NCBI GenBank assembly: GCA_017882605.1
Contig: JADGPE010000009.1
Span: 1 to 41,574 of the forward strand
From: Thermoleophilia bacterium
Lineage (GTDB): Bacteria; Actinomycetota; Thermoleophilia; Gaiellales; Gaiellaceae
Direction: 5' to 3'
DNA length: 41,574 nt
Each line of letters starts with the position of its first letter. Position 1 is the first letter of the stretch. The notes under the pieces are model-generated. The model was not told the DNA's origin. It saw only the letters and a program-made list of their open reading frames with translations, and ran no database searches. The position numbers were made by a program, and so were the translations under genes. This document shows positions 26,009 through 34,406 of this stretch, piece by piece.

Positions 26009-26739
26009 GGTCGCGCGTCGTCGCAGCGTTCGCCGTTGCCGCTGTCCTCGCCGCGGGCACCGCGTCCGCCGCCGGACACGCGACCCTCAACGTCTTCGCG
26101 GCTGCGTCGCTCACCGACGTCCTGCCCAAGATCGACTCGAACGAGCGCTATTCGTTCGGCGGCTCGAACACGCTCGCCGCGCAGATCACGCAGGGGGCGC
26201 CGGCGGACGTGTTCGCGTCAGCCAACGTGACGCTGCCGCAACAGCTGTACGCGAGAGGCCTCGTCACCAAGCCGGTCGTCCTCACGCGCAACACACTCGT
26301 TCTGATCGTCCCGGATGGGAACCCGGGGCAGATCCATTCTCCGTACGACCTGCGCCGGTCGGGCGTGAAGCTCGTGATCGCGGGGCCGGCGGTTCCCGTC
26401 GGCGCTTACACGCTCCAGATCCTGAAGAACATGGCACTGACCGACGTCCTCCAGAACGTCGTCAGCCGCGAGACGGATGTTCGCGAGGTGCTCGCGAAGG
26501 TCGCCCTCGGCGAGGCGGATGCCGGATTCGTGTACTCGACCGACGCGCGCACGGTGCCGGGCAAGGTGAAGGTCGTCAAGCTGCCGGCCTGGGCGCAGCC
26601 GAAGGTCCAGTACGGCATCGCCGCCGTGACGGCGAGCCCCAACCGGGACGCCGCCCAGGCGTACGTCGCAATGCTGCTCGCGAAGCCGGCCCAGGCGAAG
26701 CTCCTCGCCGCCGGATTCCTGCCGCGCATCAAGAAGTGA
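26005..26739 (+). CDS. modA: Molybdate ABC transporter substrate-binding protein
   Basis: This 244-residue protein has a signal peptide (VVAAFAVAAVLAAGTASA) and the ModA beginning LNVFAAASLTDVLPKI. Serine and other oxyanion contacts lie in FAAASLTDVL and SFGGSNTLAAQI; later regions DVREVLAKVALGEADAGFVY and KVQYGIAAVT fit periplasmic molybdate-binding proteins. It captures molybdate outside the membrane and delivers it to ModB. The ATG overlaps the regulator stop (ATGA), and the TGA overlaps the GTG of modB. No lipobox Cys is apparent, although an exported protein of a Gram-positive would often be lipid-anchored. Confidence 0.93.
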   Translation: MRSRVVAAFAVAAVLAAGTASAAGHATLNVFAAASLTDVLPKIDSNERYSFGGSNTLAAQITQGAPADVFASANVTLPQQLYARGLVTKPVVLTRNTLVLIVPDGNPGQIHSPYDLRRSGVKLVIAGPAVPVGAYTLQILKNMALTDVLQNVVSRETDVREVLAKVALGEADAGFVYSTDARTVPGKVKVVKLPAWAQPKVQYGIAAVTASPNRDAAQAYVAMLLAKPAQAKLLAAGFLPRIKK

Positions 26740-27542
26740 GGCGGGCCGCCTTCTTTGGGGCGCTGCTCGTCGCCACGGTGGTGGTGCTCGCGTTCTTCGC
26801 CCTGCCGATCATTGCGATCTTCACGCACGTCTCGCCGGTCACCCTGGCCAAGCAGCTGACGAATCCCGTCGTCGACGACGCGCTGCTCGTCAGCCTGAAG
26901 ACGACGCTTCTTGCGCAGGCGCTCGTGCTCCTGCTCGGCACGCCCACGGCGTACCTGCTCGCCACCCGCCGGTTCCGCGGCCGCTTCCTGGCGGTCACCG
27001 TCGTCGAGCTCCCGCTCGTGCTGCCGCCGGCCGTCGCCGGCATCGGGCTCCTGGTCGCGTTCGGGCGCATGGGCCTCCTGAAGACGTCGATCCCGTTCAC
27101 GCAGACGGCCGTGACGCTCGCGGTCGCATTCGTCTCCGGGCCGCTCTACGTGCGAGCGGCGATCGCGGCGTTCGAGGCCGTCGATCCGACGTTCGTCGAC
27201 GCATCGCGGACGCTCGGCGCAGGCCCCGCCCGGACGTTCTTCCGGGTCGTCCTGCCCCTGGCGCGCGGCGGGCTCGCGGCCGGGGAGGCGCTCGCGGTCG
27301 CACGCGGGCTTGGCGAGTTCGGCGCGACGATCATGTTCGCGGGGTCGCTGCAGCGGGTCACCCAGACCCTGCCGCTCGCGATCTACGCGGAGTTCGACGT
27401 CAACTTCGACGTGACGCTCGCGATCAGCGGGCTGCTCGTCCTGATCAGCGCGGCGATCCTGATCGCGCTCAAGGTGGCATCGACGTGGACGCTCTCACTG
27501 CAGCGTTCCGGCTTCCGCTTCGCTCCTTCGACGTCGACCTGA
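26736..27542 (+). CDS. modB: Molybdate ABC transporter permease
   Basis: This 268-residue inner-membrane subunit has about five or six helices. The EAA loop that contacts the ATPase is AAFEAVDPTFVDASRTLGAG, followed by GLGEFGATIMFAGSLQ, a strong signature of ModB/CysT-type permeases. The GTG at 26736 overlaps the modA stop. Its last 58 bp overlap the start of modC. It forms the channel of the molybdate transporter. Confidence 0.92.
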   Translation: MRRAAFFGALLVATVVVLAFFALPIIAIFTHVSPVTLAKQLTNPVVDDALLVSLKTTLLAQALVLLLGTPTAYLLATRRFRGRFLAVTVVELPLVLPPAVAGIGLLVAFGRMGLLKTSIPFTQTAVTLAVAFVSGPLYVRAAIAAFEAVDPTFVDASRTLGAGPARTFFRVVLPLARGGLAAGEALAVARGLGEFGATIMFAGSLQRVTQTLPLAIYAEFDVNFDVTLAISGLLVLISAAILIALKVASTWTLSLQRSGFRFAPSTST

Positions 27543-28510
27543 CCCTCGACGTCGCGGGAACGCTGGCGCTCGTCGGGCCCTCGGGCGCCGGCAAGAGCTC
27601 GACCCTGCGTGCGATCGCCGGTCTCGCGCGGCCGACGACAGGACGCATCGCACTCGGCAGCTCCGTGTGGTTCGACGCGGCGAGCGGGGTGTTCCTGCGC
27701 CCCGAGGAGCGCCGCGTCGGCTTCCTCTTCCAGGAGTACGCCCTCTTTCCGCACCTCACCGTGCGCCAGAACGTCGAATACGGCGGACGCGGCGCCCGGA
27801 TCGACGAGCTGCTCGAGCGGCTCCACATCGGTGCGCTCGAGGACGCCAGACCGGGCGACCTCTCGGGCGGCGAGCGCCAGCGCGTCGCGCTCGCCCGGGC
27901 GCTCGCGCGAGAGCCGGACGTGCTCCTGCTGGACGAGCCTCTCGCAGCGCTCGACCCGCACACGCGGGACACAGTGCGCGTCGATCTGCGTGCGACGCTG
28001 CGCGACCTGGCGCTGCCCGCGCTGATCGTCACGCACGACTTCGTCGACGCAGCGGCGCTCGCAGACCAGGTCGGAGTGATCGTCGACGGCCGGCTCGTTC
28101 AGCTCGGATCCCCGGAGGAGCTGATTTCCGCGCCTGTGTCGCCTTTCGTCGCGCGCTTTGCGGGCGGCAACGTCCTGCACGGTCACGCACGCCGCTCGGG
28201 CGGCGTGACAGCCGTCGAGCTCGCCGATCGCACGCTGGTCATCTCGACCGACGAGGCCGAAGGCGAGGTCGCGGCGATCGTCTACCCGTGGGAACTGACG
28301 CTGGCGCGTGCGCTGCCGAGCGACTCCTCGCAGAACCACGTTCAGGCCCACGTGACGAGCGTCGTCCCGGTCGCCAACCGCGTGCGTGTCACCCTGGGCG
28401 CCGTCACCGCCGAGGTGACCGCGGAGTCCGCGGCACGGCTCGGCGTACGGGAAGGCGATCTGCTCGTCGCAAGCTGGAAGGCGACCGCGACGCGCCTCGT
28501 CCAGCTCTAG
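27485..28510 (+). CDS. modC: Molybdate ABC transporter ATP-binding protein
   Basis: This 341-residue ATPase has Walker A GPSGAGKSST (about 34-43), the Q-loop in FLFQEYALFPH, the ABC signature LSGGERQRVALARAL, Walker B VLLLDEPLAALD and the H-loop THDF. The C-terminal part from about 215 holds a TOBE domain (VTSVVPVANRVRVTLGAV), as in ModC. It drives molybdate import with ModB. The GTG start lies 58 bp inside modB, a long but plausible overlap. The next unit starts with a TPP riboswitch just 6 or so bases after its stop. Confidence 0.93.
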   Translation: MDALTAAFRLPLRSFDVDLTLDVAGTLALVGPSGAGKSSTLRAIAGLARPTTGRIALGSSVWFDAASGVFLRPEERRVGFLFQEYALFPHLTVRQNVEYGGRGARIDELLERLHIGALEDARPGDLSGGERQRVALARALAREPDVLLLDEPLAALDPHTRDTVRVDLRATLRDLALPALIVTHDFVDAAALADQVGVIVDGRLVQLGSPEELISAPVSPFVARFAGGNVLHGHARRSGGVTAVELADRTLVISTDEAEGEVAAIVYPWELTLARALPSDSSQNHVQAHVTSVVPVANRVRVTLGAVTAEVTAESAARLGVREGDLLVASWKATATRLVQL

Positions 28511-28515
28511 CTAGG

Positions 28516-28594
28516 CTCCGCCCGCCGGGGTGCCCTGCGTGGGGCTGAGATCACACCCGTCGAACCTGATCCGGGTCATGCCGGCGAAGGGAGA
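28516..28594 (+). promoter_or_regulatory. TPP riboswitch (THI element)
   Basis: The THI-box hallmarks are present in order: GGGGTGCCC, GGCTGAGATCACACCC, GAACCTGATCCGGGT and ATGCCGGCGAAGGGA. The closing helix pairs CTCC near 28516-28519 with GGAG near 28589-28592. That 3' arm is also the Shine-Dalgarno of the ATG at 28600, so binding of thiamine pyrophosphate would hide the ribosome site directly. It therefore represses the cytX-like gene and the genes behind it when thiamine is plentiful. Confidence 0.95.
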
Positions 28595-28599
28595 GTCGT

Positions 28600-29955
28600 A
28601 TGACCGACATCGAACCGCCTGCCTGGGGCATCGAGCCCGTTCCCGAGCGCCTGCGGTTGCTCGGCGCGTTCGACGGCATCCTGCTCTGGGCCAACCTGTC
28701 GGTGTCGCTGCTCGTGGTCGTCGCGGGAGCCTTTCTCGTCCTGCCGGCCGACCAGTACGGGCTTGCGCTCTCGCTGCCTGAGGCGCTCGGCGCGATCGTC
28801 GCAGCGGCGCTCGTCGGCAACGTGCTGCTCGGGCTCGGCGGGCTGATCGGCGCCGACGCGCGGGTGCCGAACATGGTGCTCCTGCGCGCGCCGCTCGGGC
28901 GGCGAGGCTCGTATCTGCCGACCGGGCTGAACATCCTGCAGTGCCTCGGCTGGTCGGTCTTCGAGCTGATCATCATCGCGACGGGCGCGAGCGCGCTCTC
29001 GAAGCAGGTGCTCGGCTTCGGCGGCGTCTCCTTCTGGAAGATCGTGTTCGGCGTCGTCGCGACGGCGCTGGCGCTCCTCGGCCCGGTCGGATTCGTACGC
29101 AAGTACGTACGCAAGTTCGCGGTGTGGATCGTGATCGCGTCGCTCCTCTACATCTCGTGGTGGTCGCTGCACGGCCAGCACCCCGTGCGGCTCTGGCATC
29201 GCGGCGGCACGCACGAGTTCTGGCCGGGGTTCGACCTCGTTCTCGCGTCGATCATCAGCTGGACGCCGCTCGTGGCCGACTACACCCGGTTCGCACGCTC
29301 ACGGGCGGCCGGCTTCTGGAGCGCGGGCCTCGGCTACTTCGTGCCGACGATTCCGCTGTTCGCGCTCGGCGCGGTGATCGCGCTGTCGCGGTCGATCAGC
29401 GACGCTCCGGCGTTGCTCACCGCGGTTGCGGCCGGCGGTGCTGCAAGCGTGCTGGCCCTGCTCGCGCTGACGGTCGACGAGAGCGACGAGGCGTTCGCCA
29501 ACGTGTACTCCGGCGCGGTCAGCCTGCAGAACCTGCTGCCGCGCGTTCCGCAGCGCGCCCTCGTCGGCGCTGTCGCGTTCGTCGCGACTGTCGGGGCGCT
29601 GGTCGTCGACCTGCGGAACTACCAGCCGTTCCTCTACCTCCTCGGCTCGTTCTTCGTCCCGCTCTTCGCGGTTCTCCTCGCCGACTGGCTGCTCTCCGGT
29701 CACCACTATTCGCGCGACGACGTCCTGCGGGCGCCGGCCCTGCGCGTCGAGATGGTCGCCGCCTGGCTCGCAGGCTTTGCGCTGTATCAGTGGCTCTATC
29801 CGCAGGGCCCCGGCTGGTGGACGCGGATTGTCGCGCACACCCATCCGCACGCATTGCCATGGGGCGGTGCGTCGCTTCCGAGCTTCACAATCGCGTTCGC
29901 GCTCGCCGCGCTCGCCCGCGTCGTCGCGAGGCGGCCCATACTCCTGAGCGCGTGA
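28600..29955 (+). CDS. cytX: NCS1 family permease, CytX-like (predicted hydroxymethylpyrimidine transporter)
   Basis: This 451-residue protein has about 12 membrane helices of the nucleobase-cation symporter-1 family. The N-terminal PAWGIEPVPERLRLLGAFDG and LLWANLSVSLLVV match CytX, and WTPLVADYTRFARS is the conserved family segment. CytX is the thiamine-linked branch, thought to import the pyrimidine precursor HMP. The TPP riboswitch immediately upstream strongly supports that role over cytosine uptake. The stop overlaps the GTG of the kinase gene (GTGA), so both are controlled together. Confidence 0.88.
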   Translation: MTDIEPPAWGIEPVPERLRLLGAFDGILLWANLSVSLLVVVAGAFLVLPADQYGLALSLPEALGAIVAAALVGNVLLGLGGLIGADARVPNMVLLRAPLGRRGSYLPTGLNILQCLGWSVFELIIIATGASALSKQVLGFGGVSFWKIVFGVVATALALLGPVGFVRKYVRKFAVWIVIASLLYISWWSLHGQHPVRLWHRGGTHEFWPGFDLVLASIISWTPLVADYTRFARSRAAGFWSAGLGYFVPTIPLFALGAVIALSRSISDAPALLTAVAAGGAASVLALLALTVDESDEAFANVYSGAVSLQNLLPRVPQRALVGAVAFVATVGALVVDLRNYQPFLYLLGSFFVPLFAVLLADWLLSGHHYSRDDVLRAPALRVEMVAAWLAGFALYQWLYPQGPGWWTRIVAHTHPHALPWGGASLPSFTIAFALAALARVVARRPILLSA

Positions 29956-30713
29956 TCGCGCTGATCGGGAATCTCTCGCGTGACCTCCTGCCGGGATCTC
30001 CCCCCCGGGTCGGAGGCGGCTCCTACCACGGCGCACGCGCGCTGCAGCGCCTCCGCGTGCCCGCCCGCATCGTGGCACGCTGCGCCGCCGGGGATCGAGA
30101 CACGCTCCTGCCGCCGGTCGTTCGGCTCGGAACACCGGTCCGCTACGTGCCCGGCACGGCGACCGCCACGTTCTCGTTCTCCTACGACGGCGACGTGCGC
30201 GCGATGACCATCGACGCGCTCGGCGACGCCTGGGCGCCGGGCGACGTGCCCGAACTGCCCTCGGGGCGGTGGGTGCACGTCGCGCCGCTCGCACGGCACG
30301 AGTTCCCGGTCGAGACGATCGCCGGACTCGCCAAGCGCCGCCGCGTGTCCCTCGACGGGCAGGGTCTCGTCCGCGCGGCGGCCGTCGGGCCGCTGCGGCT
30401 CGACGACGACTTCGACCGCGACGTCCTGCGCCACATCTGGGTGTTGAAGCTCGCCGACGAAGAGGCCGAGGTGCTCGGCGATCCCGCAGCCCTCGGCGTG
30501 CGCGAGGTCGTCGTCACCCACGGCTCGCGTGGGTCGACCGTGTACTGCGGAGGGAGCGTCGAGTTCGTTCCTGCCCGCGCCTACCCCGGCGATCCCACCG
30601 GCGCCGGCGACGCGTTCGCCACAGCCTACGTCGTGGCCCGCAACGCCGGGTTCGCTCCCGCGGGCGCCGCGCGCCGCGCAACCGCCGTGGTCGCCTCGCT
30701 GATCGCGCCATGA
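29952..30713 (+). CDS. PfkB/ribokinase-family kinase in a thiamine-regulated operon
   Basis: This 253-residue kinase ends with the PfkB signature DPTGAGDAFATAYVVARNAG, which includes the catalytic Asp and the anion hole. The N-terminal signature is only partly kept (IGNLSRDLLPGSPPRVGGGSYHG). It phosphorylates a hydroxyl group of a small molecule using ATP. Because its gene overlaps cytX under a TPP riboswitch, a likely substrate is hydroxymethylpyrimidine or another thiamine intermediate, although most HMP kinases are ThiD-type. That is inference; a nucleoside or sugar substrate remains possible. It overlaps the next gene by 4 bp. Confidence 0.82.
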   Translation: MIALIGNLSRDLLPGSPPRVGGGSYHGARALQRLRVPARIVARCAAGDRDTLLPPVVRLGTPVRYVPGTATATFSFSYDGDVRAMTIDALGDAWAPGDVPELPSGRWVHVAPLARHEFPVETIAGLAKRRRVSLDGQGLVRAAAVGPLRLDDDFDRDVLRHIWVLKLADEEAEVLGDPAALGVREVVVTHGSRGSTVYCGGSVEFVPARAYPGDPTGAGDAFATAYVVARNAGFAPAGAARRATAVVASLIAP

Positions 30714-31102
30714 AGGTGCTCATCTCGACCGTCGCCGGCGTGTTCTCGGTCGACCTCGAGACCGACGACGTCGAGCCCTGGGGCGGCGAGCTCGAGCTGC
30801 CGCCCGCTCCGGTGCTGAACCTCCCCCGCCTCGTCGCCGCGGCCGCCGCCGGTGCAACGGTGGCGGCGGTCGTCGCCGCCAAGCCGCCGCTGCTCATCTC
30901 CTACGACGCGGGCTCCACTTGGCGCGAATCGGGGCGAGGCCTGCCCGCGGGGCGCGCGGTCGCCATCTCGCCGGACGAGCCCGACCTGATCGTCTACGGC
31001 GCGCGGAACAGACTCTTCCTCTCGCGGAACGGAGGCGTCTTCTGGAGCTCGCTCGCCGTTGAGCTGCCCGAGATCCTCGCAGTCACCTTCGCGGGAAGCT
31101 GA
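30710..31102 (+). CDS. Small protein with Asp-box (BNR-like) repeats
   Basis: This 130-residue protein has two Asp-box motifs of BNR/sortilin-type beta-propellers: SYDAGSTWRESGRGLP and SRNGGVFWSSL. A full propeller needs about six to eight such blades, so this is a fragment-sized protein with two to three. There is no signal peptide. Its ATG overlaps the kinase stop (ATGA), so it belongs to the TPP-controlled operon. The role is unknown. It may be a shortened relative of larger propeller proteins. Confidence 0.7.
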   Translation: MKVLISTVAGVFSVDLETDDVEPWGGELELPPAPVLNLPRLVAAAAAGATVAAVVAAKPPLLISYDAGSTWRESGRGLPAGRAVAISPDEPDLIVYGARNRLFLSRNGGVFWSSLAVELPEILAVTFAGS

Positions 31103-31105
31103 GAC

Positions 31106-31134
31106 TTCACGACAGCGTTCCCACTACGTAGGCT
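31106..31134 (+). promoter_or_regulatory. Candidate promoter of the peroxiredoxin gene
   Basis: TTCACG (31106-31111) is followed by 17 bases and TAGGCT (31129-31134). The peroxiredoxin ATG at 31167 has a GAAGGAGA Shine-Dalgarno, so this gene, unlike many here, has a leader. It does not match the SigR consensus. Confidence 0.4.
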
Positions 31135-31166
31135 TTCGTTCGACGCTCACGAGAAGGAGACGACGC

Positions 31167-31823
31167 ATGGCGCTGCAGCTCGGTGAAACCGCACCCGACT
31201 TCGAGGCCCAGACGACCGAGGGCCCGATCCGCTTCCACGACTGGATCGGCGACTCCTGGGCCGTCCTGTTCTCACACCCCAAGGACTTCACGCCCGTCTG
31301 CACGACGGAGCTCGGCTACATGGCCAGCATCAAGCCCGAGTTCGACCGGCGTGGCGTCAAGGTGATCGGCCTCTCGGTCGACCCGCTCGACCGCCATAAG
31401 GAGTGGGCGAACGACATCGAGGAGACGCAGGGACACGCGCCCAACTATCCGATCATCAGCGACGCAGACTTCAGCATCTCGAAGCTCTACGGGATGCTCG
31501 GTGCCGATGTGTCCGGCGATCCAACCGACCGGACGGCGGCCGATAACCAGACAGTGCGCAACGTCTTCGTCATCGGACCGGACAAGAAGGTGAAGCTGAT
31601 CCTCGTCTACCCGATGACGACGGGCCGGAACTTCGACGAGGTGCTGCGTGTGATCGACTCACTCCAGTTGACGGCGAAGCACCGCGTGGCGACCCCGGCC
31701 CAGTGGCAGCACGGCGACGACGTGATCATCGCCGGCTCTGTCTCGAACGACGAGGCTAAGAAGGTCTTCGGTGAATGGCAGGAGCCGAAGCCCTACATCC
31801 GGATCGTGCCGCAACCGCACTAG
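31167..31823 (+). CDS. 1-Cys peroxiredoxin (Prx6/AhpC-TSA family)
   Basis: This 218-residue thiol peroxidase reduces hydrogen peroxide and organic hydroperoxides in the cytoplasm. The peroxidatic Cys lies in HPKDFTPVCTTELGYMA, near residue 47. LSVDPLDRHKEWANDIEET and VYPMTTGRNFDEVLRVIDSL are typical of the Prx6 group, and the long C-terminal extension (about 165-218) fits it. The protein is Cys-poor elsewhere, consistent with a 1-Cys mechanism. The start has a strong GAAGGAGA 7 bases upstream. It converges closely with the PhzF-like gene (6 bp). Confidence 0.93.
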   Translation: MALQLGETAPDFEAQTTEGPIRFHDWIGDSWAVLFSHPKDFTPVCTTELGYMASIKPEFDRRGVKVIGLSVDPLDRHKEWANDIEETQGHAPNYPIISDADFSISKLYGMLGADVSGDPTDRTAADNQTVRNVFVIGPDKKVKLILVYPMTTGRNFDEVLRVIDSLQLTAKHRVATPAQWQHGDDVIIAGSVSNDEAKKVFGEWQEPKPYIRIVPQPH

Positions 31824-31829
31824 CGCACC

Positions 31830-32675
31830 TCAGAAGCGGAACTCACCACGCGCGACGACGACGGCCGACCCGCCGACGGTGACGCGCTCGATCGTGTCGC
31901 CGTGGCCGAACGCGGCCGCGTAAAGCGTCGAGGGGCGGCCGATCTCGGCGCCCTGCGTGATCTCGATCCGCTCGCCGAAGGCGATGCGTCCATGACGGGC
32001 CAGATGCACGGCGAGCGGACCGGCGGCCGATCCCGTCGCCGCATCCTCGGCAACGCCGTGGTTCGGCGCGAACATCCGCGTCTTCCAGCGCGCGCCGTCG
32101 CGGGCGAAGCAGTTGACGCCGTCTTCCGTGGCGCGTGCGAGGGCAGCGATGTCCGGCGCGAGCGCCGCGACCTCCTCCGGCGAGCCGAGCTCGATGAAGA
32201 GATGGCCGGGACCTAGGTCGTAGCGCTCGATCGGCAACTGCGATCCCGAGACGCCGACGGCCGCGAGGATCGCCGCCGTGTCCCGAACCGCCTGCCAGGC
32301 CGGGATCGGCTGCTCCATCGAACCGAAGACGATGCGCGGCCCGTCACGCTCGAGCTCGACGGGCACGATTCCGGCAGCGGTCTCGAGCCGGATCACGATC
32401 TTCGAGAGCGGCCCAGCGAGGACGAACGCCGACCCGAGGGTCGGGTGGCCGGCGAACGGCAGCTCGAGCGCCGGGGTGAAGATTCGGATGCGCACGTCCG
32501 CGTCACCGCTCGACGGCGGCAGCACGAACACGGTCTCCGCGAAGTTCATCTCCTTCGCCAGCGCCTGCATCGTCAGCTCGTCCAGGTCGCGCGCGTCGGT
32601 GAAGACCGCCAACTGGTTCCCGGCCAGTGGCACGTCGGTGAACACGTCGCACACCACGTAGCGAAAGCGCCGCAT
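31830..32675 (-). CDS. PhzF family isomerase/epimerase-like protein
   Basis: This 281-residue protein has the diaminopimelate-epimerase-like double fold. The N-terminal motif DVFTDVPLAGNQLAVFTDA, the catalytic Glu in EMNFAETVFVLPP, and FTPALELPFAGHPTLGSAF are PhzF signatures; the C-terminal half has GVAEDAATGSAAGPLAVHL. PhzF itself isomerises a phenazine precursor, but most members have unknown substrates and no phenazine genes are present here. The ATG start has TAGAGT 9 bases upstream, a possible -10. It is followed by the permease terminator. Confidence 0.9.
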   Translation of the reverse strand: MRRFRYVVCDVFTDVPLAGNQLAVFTDARDLDELTMQALAKEMNFAETVFVLPPSSGDADVRIRIFTPALELPFAGHPTLGSAFVLAGPLSKIVIRLETAAGIVPVELERDGPRIVFGSMEQPIPAWQAVRDTAAILAAVGVSGSQLPIERYDLGPGHLFIELGSPEEVAALAPDIAALARATEDGVNCFARDGARWKTRMFAPNHGVAEDAATGSAAGPLAVHLARHGRIAFGERIEITQGAEIGRPSTLYAAAFGHGDTIERVTVGGSAVVVARGEFRF

Positions 32676-32708
32676 CTGGCGCCGACTCTAGCCAGCCGCA
32701 CCTGGACG

Positions 32709-32740
32709 AGCGAGGGGCGCCGTCTCCGGCGCCCCTCGCT
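32709..32740 (-). terminator. Hairpin terminator after the APC permease gene
   Basis: Two perfect 13-nt arms, AGCGAGGGGCGCC and GGCGCCCCTCGCT, flank a 6-base loop. It lies about 20 bases after the permease stop codon on the minus strand and before the PhzF-like promoter region. There is no T-run, as in many high-GC terminators. Confidence 0.75.
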
Positions 32741-32760
32741 GTCGATCCATCGCTCGTGCG

Positions 32761-34359
32761 CTAGCTCTCCGCGGGCAGGAGGAACTCGCTCTCCTGCTTG
32801 GCCTCGAGCTGCTCGAGCTCGATCTCGCTGCCCATCCGGACCGGGCCCTTGAACCAGCGGTTCGCGGACAGGATCCACCAGCCACCGAAGAGCACGAGCG
32901 CCGCTCCGATCGTCAGCGGCGCGTAGTTCGCGAGGTTCCAGCCGAAGCTCGGCTTCGAGTGACCGGGTATGCCACCCGGGCTCGTCGGGAGCATGAACAC
33001 GACCGAGATCACAGCGACCCACACGATCGCGATCGGGTTGATCCACTTGTAGTGGTTGCCGAGGCTCCACGCCCCTCTCTCGAAGCTCGCGCCCTGCCGG
33101 TAGCGCAGGATCACCGGGAGGATGAACGCGATGTAGAGGCCGGTTGTCCCGACGGACGTGCCGACGTAGTAGCCGGCGAGGTTGTTCCACCAGGTCGGGA
33201 GCATGAGCAGGAAGCCCGCTGCTGACACAGCGATCACCGACCAGACCGGCACGCGGTGGCGGGAGATCTTGCGCCAGGCTCGATGTCCAGGGACGGCGCG
33301 GTCTCGGGAGAACGCGAACAGCATTCGCGAGCCCGATGTGACACACGCCGTGAGGCAGTAGAACTGGGCCGCGACGACGATGAAGAGCAGCGTCTCCGCC
33401 CAGTGCCTGCTCATCGACGTCTCCCAGATGTACGTCGTGATGTACGTGAACTGCGTCTGCACAGCGGTCTTGTCCGGGATCGCGAACGTGATCGCAACGA
33501 GCAGGACGAAGCCGGCAACGACCGAGACGACCACGGAGTAGAGGAGCCCAGTGGCGGCGGAGCGCGAGGCCGCGTGTGTCTCCTCCGACATGTGCGCCGA
33601 CGCGTCATAACCCGTCAGGGTGTACTGGGCCATGCCGATCGAGCCGATCGCGAACACCATCAGGAACATGACGCTTCCCCAGCCGTGGCCCGAGAAGCCG
33701 GAGTTGTTGATCGTCTGGCCGAAGACGTACCCGACAGACTGGTGATGCGACGGGACGAAGATGAGCGCACCGACGATGAACACGACGCCGGCAACGTGCC
33801 ACCACGCCGAGATCGAGTTGATCAGCGATGTGATGCGAACGTCGAAGACGTTCACGAGCGCTGCCGCGAGCAGGCAGAGCGCGAACAGGTAGAAGATGTG
33901 GTGGCGGTCGTTCGAGTAACCCCACCAGAGGTTGAAGAGCGACGTTGCGTAGATGGCCAAGCCGTATGCGACCGCGCCGATGATCCCGATCAGGCCGATC
34001 AGGTTGAACCAGCCGGTGAACCAGCCCCACGCGGCGCTGCCCAGCTTCGATGACCAGTAGTAGAGCCCGCCGGCGGTCGGGTACGTCGAAGCGATCTCAG
34101 CCATCGAAAGCGCGACGAAGGTCGTGAAGAACCCGACGATGAGCCAGCCCCAGGTGACGGCGACCGGGCCGCCCCACTGGAACGCGAGGTAGTACGACGT
34201 CAGACAACCCGCAAGAACCGAGATGATCGTGAAGCTGATCGCGAAGTTCCGGAACGCGCTCATCGCTCGGAAGAGCTCCTGGGCATAGCCCAGCCGGTGG
34301 AGGAGCTTCTCATCCTCCGAAAGGTGCGTCCCGCGTGGTGCGGGTGCTTCACTACTCAT
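32761..34359 (-). CDS. APC family amino acid/amine permease
   Basis: This 532-residue permease has 12 predicted membrane helices and belongs to the amino acid-polyamine-organocation superfamily, close to the GABA/choline permease branch. Signatures include SFTIISVLAGCLTSYYLAF, MAEIASTYPTAGGLYYWSSK and GYDASAHMSEETHAASRSA, a conserved loop in this branch. It is divergent from the glutamine-synthetase-like gene and likely imports the amine or amino acid that the pathway degrades. A GGGAGG Shine-Dalgarno precedes the ATG. The substrate could be GABA, putrescine or ethanolamine. Confidence 0.9.
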   Translation of the reverse strand: MSSEAPAPRGTHLSEDEKLLHRLGYAQELFRAMSAFRNFAISFTIISVLAGCLTSYYLAFQWGGPVAVTWGWLIVGFFTTFVALSMAEIASTYPTAGGLYYWSSKLGSAAWGWFTGWFNLIGLIGIIGAVAYGLAIYATSLFNLWWGYSNDRHHIFYLFALCLLAAALVNVFDVRITSLINSISAWWHVAGVVFIVGALIFVPSHHQSVGYVFGQTINNSGFSGHGWGSVMFLMVFAIGSIGMAQYTLTGYDASAHMSEETHAASRSAATGLLYSVVVSVVAGFVLLVAITFAIPDKTAVQTQFTYITTYIWETSMSRHWAETLLFIVVAAQFYCLTACVTSGSRMLFAFSRDRAVPGHRAWRKISRHRVPVWSVIAVSAAGFLLMLPTWWNNLAGYYVGTSVGTTGLYIAFILPVILRYRQGASFERGAWSLGNHYKWINPIAIVWVAVISVVFMLPTSPGGIPGHSKPSFGWNLANYAPLTIGAALVLFGGWWILSANRWFKGPVRMGSEIELEQLEAKQESEFLLPAES

Positions 34360-34406
34360 ACTGCCGCCTCCCGTTTCGGTTGACTGGACCCCTCGACAAG
34401 AGCAAA

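Noticed and set aside
31106-31134. SigR control of the peroxiredoxin gene
   Set aside because: The upstream region has no GGGAAT-N18/19-GTT match on the right strand; only a generic promoter candidate was found.
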